DNA of 64,000 bases from Holtiella tumoricola. GTDB taxonomy: Bacteria > Bacillota > Clostridia > Lachnospirales > Cellulosilyticaceae. The stretch lies in contig NZ_JAQIFT010000016.1 of the NCBI RefSeq assembly GCF_027857615.1, positions 310,001-374,000 on the forward strand, in the 5' to 3' direction. A program made the position numbers and the translations under genes. The stretch's first letter is position 1. Each line of letters begins with the position of its first letter. The notes beneath the pieces are model-generated. The model did not search any database, was not told the DNA's origin, and saw nothing but the letters and a program-made list of their open reading frames with translations. Of the stretch, positions 8,392-17,804 are shown in pieces.

Positions 8392-10470
8392 TTACAACCT
8401 ATTCACTATCTCAGTTTTTAAATCCACAACAAAAGCTAAGATTTCTTGCATTAAGGCTATGCAAAGTAATAAAATAAATAGAATTATCACAATAACTAAT
8501 AAAGAAATAAGGCTAACCAGTATTGTCTTTTTCAAACTATAGTTATGTGTTTGCATAACACTTGCTATAAGTAGAATACCTACCCATAAGTAAGCAACAC
8601 TGATAAAGAAAGTACAAAGTACACCTTCATCAAAAATCAAAAAGTTAGAACACAATGTCACACAAGGTAATATGATAAGCATCGGTGTTAAGCTATACCC
8701 TGTCGCCATAATAATGTCTTTATAAGATCCTTCCCCATCCATAAGTGTTGATACACACCAAGTACTTCCAGTCCAAAGAATAAGTGGTGCATAAGCTTTT
8801 AATAAATCAAACATAAAGTTATAATCTTCTATTCTAACTTTATTGAAGATAAAGCTTGTGCATAGGGATTGGATAATAAATACACCACCTAAGGCTACCA
8901 TCAACCCCGCTGCTACTTTCACACTGCCACGCTTTTCATGTTTTAAATCCCAAAAACCATCTAGTGGACGGAAAATAACATAAAAGGCATAAGCAAAAGG
9001 TCCCTGTTTCTTAACCACTTTCTCTTTTTTGCACCAATATTTTTTATACATTCCATAAATCATATAAAGGATCAATAACCCTATAATACTTAATGCAACA
9101 GGCGTAAAATATTGGTTAATCAATTCTCTACGATAAAACTGAAAAGCTTTTGAATAGCCTTCTTGATCTTCCCCTTGCTCAAAGTAGTACATCGCTAATT
9201 CCATATCACGTTCATGATAAGCAATCTTACCCATTTCTCGCATAATGACAGGATGATTGTTGTTCATGGCATAAACCTTTTGCCATGCTGCTTCTTCTTG
9301 TACTAACTCATTTTTTTCTCGGTAATGGCATGCTTCTAATATAGTTCTACCGTAATCTGTAAGATTAAAGGATACAATTTTATTCTTCACCCCGTCTAAT
9401 ACAAGGAAATGGTTATTGAAATAGACCAATGAAGATGGTGAAGTCATTGTCCCTTCTGTTTGACCTAATTCTCCAAAAATAAATAACATAACACCACTTG
9501 AATCATAAACAAATACTCTTCCTCGTTTTTGATCCAAGATTGCATAAACACCATCTGAAAGTGTCAAACAATCTACAATCTGTGATGCACCTTTTATAGA
9601 ACCTGTATTAGAAAATTCCAAATCTCCACAAACAGAGTCATAATCCATTCTTCTAAGAACATCATCTCCTCTAGCATTCAACTTACGTACAAACTTCATA
9701 CCTTCTTTATTGTTCTGACTCATTGTACCGGTTGTCGCATAAACAAAGCCATCTGCATCTACTGAAATATTGTTGTACTCAGCTGGTACAAATGCTGCCA
9801 TACGTTTTTGTTGTTCTTTTGTAGAGAATAATCTCCATATAGCATCTGTTATGCTATATGTAACTTTTGATGCACCTAGAAGTTGAACAAATTCCCCTTG
9901 CCTATCTAATTCTATAAGTCCCATATTGAAGCCTTTAACACAAACAAAAATACGCCCTGCTTCATCACATACCACTTTCGTAGGTAAGTAATTGAAATCT
10001 GTTGGAAGCATTTTAGATTGTGGCTTTTCAAAAAGGGCTATAACATCCCCTTGTGGACTTAACTTAACAATACGGTTATTATTTGTATCAGCTACAAATA
10101 ACTGATCTTGTTCATCTACATATACACCTTCTGGAGAAGCAAAAGCTGTTTTAACTCCCTTTACTTCATACTCTGTATATTCTTTGACTAGTTTGTAGTC
10201 CTCATCCAACTTCAAAATACGATTATTTCCTGTATCGACTATGTAAAGATATTCGTTAGTAGCATATAAATCACTAGGCTTTTTGAGACTGGTTGTTCCC
10301 ATTGTGGTATGATCAATATTTCTTCCCGGCTCAGCTGCTACAGGTGCTTTCACAAAATTATTTGGTCCATATAGATAACTTTGATTGGCCTCTTCTGCAT
10401 AGACGTTCATCGTAGAACTTATTAGCATTACGATGAGTAAAAGCCATACTCCTAATTTCCTTACTCTCAT
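8392..10470 (-). CDS. NHL-type beta-propeller fused to Yip1-like membrane domain
   Basis: A 692-aa protein. A signal peptide (~1-26) is followed by an extracellular region of ~330 residues with repeated propeller blades (LYIVDTGNNRILKL, LFVADTNNNRIVKL, FLVLDGVKNKIVSF), i.e. NHL repeats. A short helical segment, one transmembrane helix (~455) and a C-terminal Yip1-like domain follow, with about five membrane segments (YVIFRPLDGFWDLKHEKRG start motif). ATG 10470 is chosen because AAGGAG then lies eight bases upstream; ATG 10476 is too close. NHL propellers bind proteins, RNA or glycans, and Yip1 domains are membrane domains of unclear bacterial function. Its place between two permease pairs suggests an accessory part of the importer. 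Function unknown. Confidence 0.75.
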   Translation of the reverse strand: MRVRKLGVWLLLIVMLISSTMNVYAEEANQSYLYGPNNFVKAPVAAEPGRNIDHTTMGTTSLKKPSDLYATNEYLYIVDTGNNRILKLDEDYKLVKEYTEYEVKGVKTAFASPEGVYVDEQDQLFVADTNNNRIVKLSPQGDVIALFEKPQSKMLPTDFNYLPTKVVCDEAGRIFVCVKGFNMGLIELDRQGEFVQLLGASKVTYSITDAIWRLFSTKEQQKRMAAFVPAEYNNISVDADGFVYATTGTMSQNNKEGMKFVRKLNARGDDVLRRMDYDSVCGDLEFSNTGSIKGASQIVDCLTLSDGVYAILDQKRGRVFVYDSSGVMLFIFGELGQTEGTMTSPSSLVYFNNHFLVLDGVKNKIVSFNLTDYGRTILEACHYREKNELVQEEAAWQKVYAMNNNHPVIMREMGKIAYHERDMELAMYYFEQGEDQEGYSKAFQFYRRELINQYFTPVALSIIGLLILYMIYGMYKKYWCKKEKVVKKQGPFAYAFYVIFRPLDGFWDLKHEKRGSVKVAAGLMVALGGVFIIQSLCTSFIFNKVRIEDYNFMFDLLKAYAPLILWTGSTWCVSTLMDGEGSYKDIIMATGYSLTPMLIILPCVTLCSNFLIFDEGVLCTFFISVAYLWVGILLIASVMQTHNYSLKKTILVSLISLLVIVIILFILLLCIALMQEILAFVVDLKTEIVNRL

Positions 10471-10495
10471 GCTCATAACTCCTTTCGTCTAATTT

Positions 10496-11383
10496 TTATT
10501 CTTTCATTCCAGAAGACGCCATCGTTTCAAGAATATTACTTTGAGATAAGATGAATACTGTAATAGGTACAATAAGCATAATTACGCCTACTGCAGCTCC
10601 TGCTCCTGCCCTTGCTACACCACCTGCTGTAATTTGGCTCATAGCATAGGAAAGTGTTTTCTTCTGTTCTGAGAAAATGTACACACCTCCTGTAGCATTC
10701 CATAAAGATTGAATGGTGAACATACTAAGGGTTAGCCACGCTGGTTTTAAGTTTGGCATTACAATCTTCCACAAAATATACCACTCACTTGCACCATCAA
10801 TTTTAGCTGCTTCTAACAATGAGTCAGGAATTCCTGACATAAATTGTTTCATCAAGTATAATCCAATAGGTGCTCCAAATGCTGGTACAATAACAGACAT
10901 TAAAGAATCTACCCACCCTAAATGTTTCATAATGATAAAGTTAGGAATTTGAGTAACCGCTGGTGTGAACATCAATGTGGATACAATGATTTTAAAGAAA
11001 AGATCTCTTCCTGGGAATTTTCTTTTCTCTAATGCGTAGGCTGCCATAGATGCACAAATAATATGTCCACCAAGTCCAACTACAGTAATGAATACTGTAT
11101 TAAAAAGATATCTTGGGAAAGGTACCCATGACTCTCCAAGTAAAAGTCCTAAATCACTAAAGTTAGTCAGTGTTGGATTCATCACAAAGATTTTAGGTGG
11201 AAATCTAAATAATTCATCCATTGGCTTAAATGCATTACAAATGGTATAGACAAGTGGCAGTACCATAAAGCATCCCACAGTAGCTAATAAGATTAAGTTC
11301 AGCATATTCCCTGTCGCTGAACGCCCTACTCTTGCGCCCATGGATTTTCGCCACTTGTTAATTGTTTTATTTTTAATTACCAA
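10496..11383 (-). CDS. Carbohydrate ABC transporter permease (MalG type)
   Basis: A 295-aa permease with six membrane segments and an EAA loop (LEAAKIDGASEWYILWK). The start appears to be TTG 11383, with AAAGGAG nine bases upstream; no in-frame ATG has a better site. It lies 20 bases after the MalF-type partner and 25 bases before the propeller/Yip1 gene. Together with 11404-12327 and the large binding protein 12356-15241 it forms the first importer of the operon. Confidence 0.88.
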   Translation of the reverse strand: MVIKNKTINKWRKSMGARVGRSATGNMLNLILLATVGCFMVLPLVYTICNAFKPMDELFRFPPKIFVMNPTLTNFSDLGLLLGESWVPFPRYLFNTVFITVVGLGGHIICASMAAYALEKRKFPGRDLFFKIIVSTLMFTPAVTQIPNFIIMKHLGWVDSLMSVIVPAFGAPIGLYLMKQFMSGIPDSLLEAAKIDGASEWYILWKIVMPNLKPAWLTLSMFTIQSLWNATGGVYIFSEQKKTLSYAMSQITAGGVARAGAGAAVGVIMLIVPITVFILSQSNILETMASSGMKE

Positions 11384-11403
11384 GGATACATTCTCCTTTC
11401 TTC

Positions 11404-12327
11404 TTAACGTCCAAGTTTATGAAGCAATTTTTGAATAATATGGTTTAACACAAGCATGGTGATAAACAAAATAGTTGCAATAGCACACGCATATCCCATA
11501 TCAAACCTTACACCACCATAGTCATTTAAGTGATTCAATATGGTATGTGCTGCGTAGTCAGTACTTGGACTTCCACAAAGCTGTGCAGTAACATCTGCTA
11601 CTGTAAAAGAAGAAGTAATTGTCATAACAGCACCAAACATAAGCTGTGGTCTCATAGAAGGGAATGTAATATACCAAAGTTCTTGCCAACGGTTTTTAAT
11701 CCCATCAATATAACCCGCTTCATATTGTGATTGGTCTACCATTTTAAATCCGGCTACGAAAGATAAGAACCCTGCCCCAAGACTCATCCACAACTGAACA
11801 ATAATGACTACTGTAAGCATATACTGTGGGTCCGTTAACCATTTAATAGGTGCATTGACAAGACCTAAGTTAAGTAAAATAGCATTTAAATATCCATAGG
11901 CATCACCACTAAAAATGATAGACCATATTAAGAAGGCTGAGCCCGAGATAGATGGTGCATAAAATATAATAACCATGATTGCTCTTGGTATTGGTGGGAG
12001 TTCATTAATAAGCCATGCAAAAAAGAAACAAGCAAAATACCCTATAAGCCCTGTAATAGCAGCAATGATAAATGTATTTTTCAAGGCAATCAAGAAGACA
12101 TCATCATTAACAAATAAATTGATGTAATTTTGAAAACCTATAAATTGTGCTGGCTCTAAAACGTTGTAATAGGTAAAGCTATAATATAAAGCTATCACAA
12201 CGGGTAATAACGTAAATAAAATAAATATGATCCCAAACGGTGCTAAGAGCAAGTAGGCATCGTAGTTAAGGCGTACTTGTTTCATCACCTCTAAAAACTT
12301 CTTTTTTTGTATCTGTATGAAATTCAC
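11404..12327 (-). CDS. Carbohydrate ABC transporter permease (MalF type)
   Basis: A 307-aa six-helix permease with EAA-like loop YEAGYIDGIKNRWQELWY, in which the second Ala of the usual EAA is Gly. GTG 12327 is chosen: AAGGAGG lies six bases upstream and the protein then starts MNFIQIQKKKF. A longer reading would overlap the upstream gene. It lies 28 bases after the large solute-binding protein and is the membrane partner of the MalG-type permease that follows. Confidence 0.88.
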   Translation of the reverse strand: MNFIQIQKKKFLEVMKQVRLNYDAYLLLAPFGIIFILFTLLPVVIALYYSFTYYNVLEPAQFIGFQNYINLFVNDDVFLIALKNTFIIAAITGLIGYFACFFFAWLINELPPIPRAIMVIIFYAPSISGSAFLIWSIIFSGDAYGYLNAILLNLGLVNAPIKWLTDPQYMLTVVIIVQLWMSLGAGFLSFVAGFKMVDQSQYEAGYIDGIKNRWQELWYITFPSMRPQLMFGAVMTITSSFTVADVTAQLCGSPSTDYAAHTILNHLNDYGGVRFDMGYACAIATILFITMLVLNHIIQKLLHKLGR

Positions 12328-12355
12328 TGTAGCCCTCCTTATGTATATTGCTTGA

Positions 12356-15241
12356 TTAATACTGTTCGATAACTGGCAATCCAAACTCTTTACGTTTACC
12401 AATCAACTCTTGATTAATAACATAAACATAATCGAGCAATGTTTCTCTTATATCTCCTTTTCCGGTTACAACCTTACGGAATGCATTATTGATATGTCTT
12501 CCTGTAAAGTAGCCCCCAGGTACTTGCTCTATACCTCTTCCCCACTTCATTTGCTCATTTAATACTTTATAGAACGCATTATCCCAAGGAATATTGCCGA
12601 ATGCTTCAAGATTGGCTGTTGCATATCTAGCCGATGGACCTAATATACTTTCCATCTCTTTCCCAAATGCCACTTGAATTTCAGCACTTGTCCACCATTT
12701 CATAAATTCCCAAGATGCATCATAGTTTTTTGAATTCTTTAATATGAAACAATCTGATCCTGATATTGGTGTGCTATGGTCAATGGTTCCATCTGCTTTC
12801 ATCGTTCCTGGAATAAGAGAAAATCCCCAAAGTCCTTTAATTTCTGGTGCAGATACCATCAGTGTATTAAAGTTTGCAAAGTTCCCTACAACAATAGGTG
12901 ATTCCCCTGTCCTAAACCTAGTCAAAAAGTCATACTCTTGTGGTAAGGCATAGTTGACAAATAAATTGGTCCATTGCTTAAATGACTCAAGCCCTATTTC
13001 CGAGTCTATATTACTGGCCATTCCATTATCCTTATAAATCTCTCCTCCATTTTGGAAAAGCATTGTATAGTATGTACTTGTTCCTGCCTCAATAAGATCT
13101 GCCCTTGGTACAGATACTGGAAGAGCAAAATTCATATTGTTCTTAAGAAGTATTGGAATAGTAGCTACTACATCTATCCAAGTTGTTGGTACTTGCACGC
13201 CTAGCTCTTCTAATACATCTGTCCTATAAAACATAACATTAAAGTTTTGTGTTTCAGGTAGAGCATATACTTTATCTTCAAATGTTAAAGGCACCATACG
13301 CTCTGGTAAGAATCTCTTTGCCACTTCCTCAAAATCAGCAAATCTATTCAAATCAATAACTGCATCCCTTACAGCATAGTTAACAGGTTCTGTATCTCCC
13401 ATGCTTAGGGCTACATCTGGCCCAATACCTGCTACTGTAGCAGGTAATAATGAGCCTGCTGTTACCAATTGTAAGTCTACATCTATGCCATAGTGAGGCG
13501 TAAAATACATATCAATTAACTTACGTAGTACCTGTGCTTGGTCACGACCTGTAGGAATCCATACTTTTATACTTGGTCTTTCCTCTGTCTGAGATGTAGT
13601 TGTTCCTAAAGTTGCATAATCATCTGAAAAAGATTTAAGGAAGTTTTTAAATCCATAGATAAACTGTTCAATAAACGTTGCATTTGGTGTTGCTAACTGT
13701 ACATCCTCTTTAGAAACAATAGCAATATAGTCAAGCGCTAAAGATTGGTCTCTCACTTTTACAAGCCAGTTGGCTAGTGCACCATTGTTGGACTTGAAGA
13801 AGTCTAACTCTCTAGGAATGATATCTGCATCTTTACTCATCTTTCTAAGTTGTCTAGCTGATACTTCAAGAGCTGCATTATTTTGTCCTTTACCACTATA
13901 CGCACTCATCCAATCTGCTACTGCTTGTAGCTCCTCAGCTAGTCTTGTCATCTCTCCTGTTAGCTCAGGCATCAGCGTTCCTAGGCGATAATCTCTCATC
14001 CTATCTGGTGTAGCGCCTGTAATGATCATAATATCTGTATAAAGATTATTAAGTTGTAAAAGGATATCTTGTACTTTCCTTGTCTGAGTCGTAACCTCTC
14101 CTAAATTTGCTTCAAGCTTTAACTCATGAACACCAGGTTCTAAGTAAAGCGTATACGCTCCATTCTCATCACCTAACTCTACAAGTTGCCACTTAGGTTG
14201 ATAACCAAACTCCCAGTTAACAAATTCTTTAAAAGGAACTTCTCCATCTATAGAAATCTGACGACTTGACTTAAAGTCACGGTTATAGTTTTGTTTCGCT
14301 TTTAAATAGATGGTATAAAGTCCTGCCTCTTTTACTTCAAATTCCCAAACTAAATTTTGTCCAGGTATACTCCAGTTGGTCCCCCCTATCATATTGAGAA
14401 GTTGTGCATCTTCATCATATGGTATAGTCTTTGGACTGGTTCTATCGTGCTGAGCATAAAGGACTGGTGTAGATTTATAGTTTGCTTTTTCAGCATCCAA
14501 AAAGATTGTGTCTTGCCCAGCTAATTTCTTATCTTGATAGTTTGTTTTATAATCTTGATAAGATTGTTTTTCACTTAAAGGGGTTGCCCATACTTTACCA
14601 ATGGTCATCGGTTCGCTTACCCCTTCAATCGTTAGTGTATTCATCCCTTTTTCTAAGTAAAATAAGTAAGGTTCACTATAATACCCCATTGAATCTTTTA
14701 CAAAATCCTTTTGTAATTTTTTCACTTCCAACTGGGAAGGCCTAATTTCATTTTGATTTTGGTCACGCTTTCCAATATCTGAAGGATTATCTATGTAAGT
14801 TCTTGCAAATTCTACATCTAATGCACCACTATGCTGTATTTCATCATTAATATAAAAAGTACGTTGTATAGGCGATCCTCTATCATACTCTGCTACATAC
14901 TCCAGTTCTATGGCATATAATCCAGCTTCCTCTACCTGGGCTGTCCATACTATACGATCACCTTCTTGGGTATAAACCCCCTCCTTCATTCCTTCTATAT
15001 AATCATTAACAATCATAGGAGAAGCTTGTTGCTCATTGCCTATCTTAAACTCTACCAGCTTAGTAGGACGTTTAGCATTCTCATAAGTTGCTAAAAAAGC
15101 TTCATAGTCACTTGCTTTTAATACAGCTTGTGTAGCAACTTCAGATGTATCCGTATAGGTATTAGCACGTGCAACAGGTACTATTGTCGAAAACATAAGT
15201 GTACATAAGCCTAAAGCCACATACTTCTTAAATCGCTTCAT
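12356..15241 (-). CDS. Large exported solute-binding protein with N-terminal carbohydrate-binding-like domains
   Basis: A 961-aa protein with a Sec signal peptide (cleavage near VARA/NTYTD) and no lipobox. Residues ~45-225 and ~250-400 look like two related beta-sandwich domains: each has a (L/I)VW-x-EV-x-EAGLY-type strand followed by a GV/GM-x-L-x-E strand, as in CBM6/35-like modules. A helical linker (~400-560) leads to a family-1 solute-binding domain (~565-940: IKVWIPTGRDQAQVL, ATVAGIGPDVALSMGD, YALPETQNFNVMFYRTDVLEELG, SGSDCFILKNSKN). Normal binding proteins are ~420-500 aa, so the fusion doubles the size. With no lipid anchor it must be held in place otherwise, perhaps by its partners. 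It lies first among the transport genes and probably captures a polymeric or bulky glycan. Confidence 0.8.
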   Translation of the reverse strand: MKRFKKYVALGLCTLMFSTIVPVARANTYTDTSEVATQAVLKASDYEAFLATYENAKRPTKLVEFKIGNEQQASPMIVNDYIEGMKEGVYTQEGDRIVWTAQVEEAGLYAIELEYVAEYDRGSPIQRTFYINDEIQHSGALDVEFARTYIDNPSDIGKRDQNQNEIRPSQLEVKKLQKDFVKDSMGYYSEPYLFYLEKGMNTLTIEGVSEPMTIGKVWATPLSEKQSYQDYKTNYQDKKLAGQDTIFLDAEKANYKSTPVLYAQHDRTSPKTIPYDEDAQLLNMIGGTNWSIPGQNLVWEFEVKEAGLYTIYLKAKQNYNRDFKSSRQISIDGEVPFKEFVNWEFGYQPKWQLVELGDENGAYTLYLEPGVHELKLEANLGEVTTQTRKVQDILLQLNNLYTDIMIITGATPDRMRDYRLGTLMPELTGEMTRLAEELQAVADWMSAYSGKGQNNAALEVSARQLRKMSKDADIIPRELDFFKSNNGALANWLVKVRDQSLALDYIAIVSKEDVQLATPNATFIEQFIYGFKNFLKSFSDDYATLGTTTSQTEERPSIKVWIPTGRDQAQVLRKLIDMYFTPHYGIDVDLQLVTAGSLLPATVAGIGPDVALSMGDTEPVNYAVRDAVIDLNRFADFEEVAKRFLPERMVPLTFEDKVYALPETQNFNVMFYRTDVLEELGVQVPTTWIDVVATIPILLKNNMNFALPVSVPRADLIEAGTSTYYTMLFQNGGEIYKDNGMASNIDSEIGLESFKQWTNLFVNYALPQEYDFLTRFRTGESPIVVGNFANFNTLMVSAPEIKGLWGFSLIPGTMKADGTIDHSTPISGSDCFILKNSKNYDASWEFMKWWTSAEIQVAFGKEMESILGPSARYATANLEAFGNIPWDNAFYKVLNEQMKWGRGIEQVPGGYFTGRHINNAFRKVVTGKGDIRETLLDYVYVINQELIGKRKEFGLPVIEQY

Positions 15242-15261
15242 GAAAATCGCTCCTTTCCTTT

Positions 15262-16254
15262 TTATCCCAATTCATTGCGCATAATAGTGAGTAATGTATG
15301 TTCTTCATCATAGGAATACTCCCATGCCATAATGCCTGCAATTCCCCATTTCTTTACTAAATAACATTTATATTTCAGTGATGCTTCATCTTCATAAGTG
15401 ATAAAGTTATTGCCATTAAATAGATAAGGTGCATGTGCATCTTCATCCCAATGGCGTGTGTAACCTTTTTTATCTACGTATTCTTTTATTAACTGTGTAT
15501 AACCTGGGCCATAGTCACTAGGCGTACCTACATAACTATGTAAGCCATTATTCTTATCTTCTACATCTTTCCATTGTCTAGAATAAAATGCTGCCCCTAT
15601 AATAAGTTTTTCTTTAGGTACACCTCTTTTAATAAACAGCTCAATATTTTCCTCTGTGCTACCTTCTTTTACGATATCTGTGTTCATCTTCGTTGGACAA
15701 GAGTGGTGCATTGTTGTATGCTCCCCTGCATTAATGTCATAAGTCATTAGATTCACATAATCCAAATACTGTACTGATTGTTCAAGCTCTGTAATTTCAA
15801 AGTACCAAGTCTTACTTCCAGCAGCGATTGAAAGCCCTATATGCTTCTCCTTTGAAATGTTGTCTAATGCTTCTCTAAGTGCTTTAAGTAAAATTGTATG
15901 ATTATGCCTTTCTTCTTCACCAGATGGATATTCCCAGTCTATATCTACACCATCGAAATCCCACTCTATTACGTGTGTGATAATACTATCTACTAAAACT
16001 TCAAGGTCTTGAGCTGTGCGTGTAACTTCACCAAAGCTACATGTTTCACCACTTGCAAGCGTAAGGTAAATTTTTAGTCTTGGATTGATCTTTCTAATTT
16101 CTTTTATTCTTTCAATATTCGTCAAATGTTTTAAAGTAATTTTGCCTTCTTCCACAACACCAAAGGCTATATTCAAAATATCTAGTGCACAAATATCAGA
16201 TTCGGTTAACTGTGCTATACTTTTATTTGTTGCATAAACTGATAAAATTCCCAT
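15262..16254 (-). CDS. GH18 chitinase-like enzyme without signal peptide
   Basis: A 330-aa single-domain GH18 protein. Key features are FDGVDIDWEYP (catalytic DxDxE, Glu near residue 120), LDYVNLMTYDIN and a C-terminal GIAGIMAWEYSYD block, all typical of chitinases and endo-N-acetylglucosaminidases. ATG 16254 (MGILSVYATN) has AAGGAAGGTG upstream; the GTG at 16263 overlaps that site. No export signal is visible, so it should act in the cytoplasm on imported chito-oligosaccharides or N-glycan fragments, in contrast to the lipoprotein GH18 at the other end. First gene of the operon; a strong promoter lies about 60 bases upstream. Confidence 0.87.
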   Translation of the reverse strand: MGILSVYATNKSIAQLTESDICALDILNIAFGVVEEGKITLKHLTNIERIKEIRKINPRLKIYLTLASGETCSFGEVTRTAQDLEVLVDSIITHVIEWDFDGVDIDWEYPSGEEERHNHTILLKALREALDNISKEKHIGLSIAAGSKTWYFEITELEQSVQYLDYVNLMTYDINAGEHTTMHHSCPTKMNTDIVKEGSTEENIELFIKRGVPKEKLIIGAAFYSRQWKDVEDKNNGLHSYVGTPSDYGPGYTQLIKEYVDKKGYTRHWDEDAHAPYLFNGNNFITYEDEASLKYKCYLVKKWGIAGIMAWEYSYDEEHTLLTIMRNELG

Positions 16255-16311
16255 TAAAATCACCTTCCTTTTTAACGTTTTTACTAAAATATTTCTTTTA
16301 TTTATTAAATG

Positions 16312-16340
16312 ATTATATTATTTCACTATATTTTTATCAA
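16312..16340 (-). promoter_or_regulatory. Sigma-A-type promoter of the GH18/ABC operon
   Basis: On the minus strand: -35 TTGATA (16340-16335), a 17-base spacer, and -10 TATAAT (16317-16312). It lies ~58 bases upstream of the first gene of the ten-gene operon, in very AT-rich DNA. Confidence 0.7.
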
Positions 16341-16414
16341 TATATTTACCTAAACATAGTATTTTATTGTAAATTATTATTAAAATATTAGAATTTTATG
16401 TTTCAATATTTTAA

Positions 16415-16459
16415 TAATAAAAAAAGTCCTTGTACAACCAATCAAAGTTGTACAAGGAC
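16415..16459 (-). terminator. Intrinsic terminator of the queuosine-salvage operon
   Basis: A perfect 13-bp stem (16426-16438 with 16447-16459) and 8-base loop. On the minus strand it is followed by a T-rich run (16425-16415). It lies ~55 bases past the stop of queL. Confidence 0.85.
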
Positions 16460-16515
16460 ACTTAGTTTATTATTCTATTCATCTAATAACTACTATCTGT
16501 AATACACTATCTGCT

Positions 16516-17205
16516 TCAGTCCCCTACCCCAAAGTCTGTATTATTATACAGTACTTCGAATCTTGGGTCTTTGTCTAAGTAAGCATACTTTTCTACAAAC
16601 CATGTTACAAGTTCTTCATCTCGTTTGATGGCTGTTGTATTGTTCACATATACGTTAATGGTCGCATGGTCAAAGTTTGCTTCAACTATTGCCATATCAC
16701 GTTCTATCATTTCTTTGGCTTGTCCCTTAATGCCTACCATCATACAAGGTGAATCAAAATATTGCTTGAGTTCTTTATAATCTTGGAATTTGGCATTTTT
16801 ATTTAGAAATTCGTTTCTAAAAGTATAATCAAATGTTTCAACCCCTATTTTGAAGATAATAGGAATGCCAAAGAAATCTCTCATTTCTTGTAATCTATTT
16901 TTATAACACCAATGACTTTCTAAAAAAAGCTTTTCAATACCTTTTTCCTTAATAATCTCACGGATACGCCAAAGTGTTGCTTTGGGAAGTTCAAAACAAC
17001 TTCCTGAGTTAATCACTTCTAACACTTTGTATTTTCCTGTAATGTTGGCAAGGACTTGTTCATTAAGACGATTCATCTCATCTTCTTGTGTCCCATTATC
17101 TTCTATGTAATCACAAAAACTACATTTGCCCCATACACAAGGAAATCCTTTTAAAAGTACAATCTCTCTTTGATTTTTGTTGGTTATTTCACTATAACGA
17201 TCCAT
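16516..17205 (-). CDS. queL: Radical-SAM queuine lyase (QueL-like)
   Basis: A 229-aa small radical-SAM protein. The cluster cysteines are C23, C28 and C31 (PCVWGKCSFCDYI, a CX4CX2C spacing rather than the usual CX3CX2C). A gut-Clostridia pathway is known in which the radical-SAM enzyme QueL converts queuine to preQ1, the nucleosidase QueK releases queuine from queuosine, and the ECF component QrtT imports it. All three kinds of gene are found here in one operon behind a preQ1 riboswitch, which strongly supports the assignment. The start has AAAGGAGA upstream, and the gene lies 10 bases after qrtT. The cysteine motif is seen directly; the specific reaction is inferred from family resemblance and context. 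Confidence 0.85.
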   Translation of the reverse strand: MDRYSEITNKNQREIVLLKGFPCVWGKCSFCDYIEDNGTQEDEMNRLNEQVLANITGKYKVLEVINSGSCFELPKATLWRIREIIKEKGIEKLFLESHWCYKNRLQEMRDFFGIPIIFKIGVETFDYTFRNEFLNKNAKFQDYKELKQYFDSPCMMVGIKGQAKEMIERDMAIVEANFDHATINVYVNNTTAIKRDEELVTWFVEKYAYLDKDPRFEVLYNNTDFGVGD

Positions 17206-17215
17206 ACGGTCTCCT

Positions 17216-17803
17216 TTATAAGCCTTCGTCGTGCGATTCTTGCTGTCCTATATTTGCTAGCTTTTTTAATGAACTTGGTAACACCCTTACTGTAGCAAGT
17301 ACTAATAATACACCAACGTATTTATCAATGTAATCTGTAATAACCTGAACAATAAATACACTTACTACGGTTGGTACACCAATTACACCTAACACTTGTA
17401 CAATATAAGATGATCCTGAAGACGTAACGCCTCCAAATACTGCAGCTGCAATCATAGCACTAATAATAGAAGTTGGTAAGGTAAAAATAAGTACACCAAG
17501 TGGTGTTTTATTCCCTTTTAAGTAACCTTTCTGGAACATCCACCCTGCAATAAGCCCTGTTGAAATCTGTACAGGTGCAAAATATAAAGAATAGATATCG
17601 AAAGTTACACCACTTACAATACTTCCTCCAAGTCCTGTTAATATGGCATATTTAGGTTCAAGTAAGCAGGCTACCATAATGGTACCAATGGAATCCATAT
17701 AAATAGGCAATCTTAATGTAAGTGCTACAAAAGCCCCCACAATATTTAGTGCTATCCCAAATCCAACTAAAGTTATTTTTCTCACATCAACTTTTTGCTT
17801 CAT
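17216..17803 (-). CDS. qrtT: ECF transporter S component for queuine/queuosine (QrtT-like)
   Basis: A 195-aa integral membrane protein with five to six hydrophobic helices. It begins MKQKVDVRKITLVGFGIALN, and the LGGSIVSGVTFDIYSLYFAP region is typical of small ECF substrate-specificity components. Such proteins bind the vitamin-like ligand and associate with a shared EcfAA'T energizing module, which is not encoded in this window. It lies between the nucleosidase (1-base gap) and the radical-SAM gene with its own AGGAGG, so ligand queuine or queuosine is inferred from the operon and riboswitch. Confidence 0.82.
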   Translation of the reverse strand: MKQKVDVRKITLVGFGIALNIVGAFVALTLRLPIYMDSIGTIMVACLLEPKYAILTGLGGSIVSGVTFDIYSLYFAPVQISTGLIAGWMFQKGYLKGNKTPLGVLIFTLPTSIISAMIAAAVFGGVTSSGSSYIVQVLGVIGVPTVVSVFIVQVITDYIDKYVGVLLVLATVRVLPSSLKKLANIGQQESHDEGL

Positions 17804-17804
17804 C

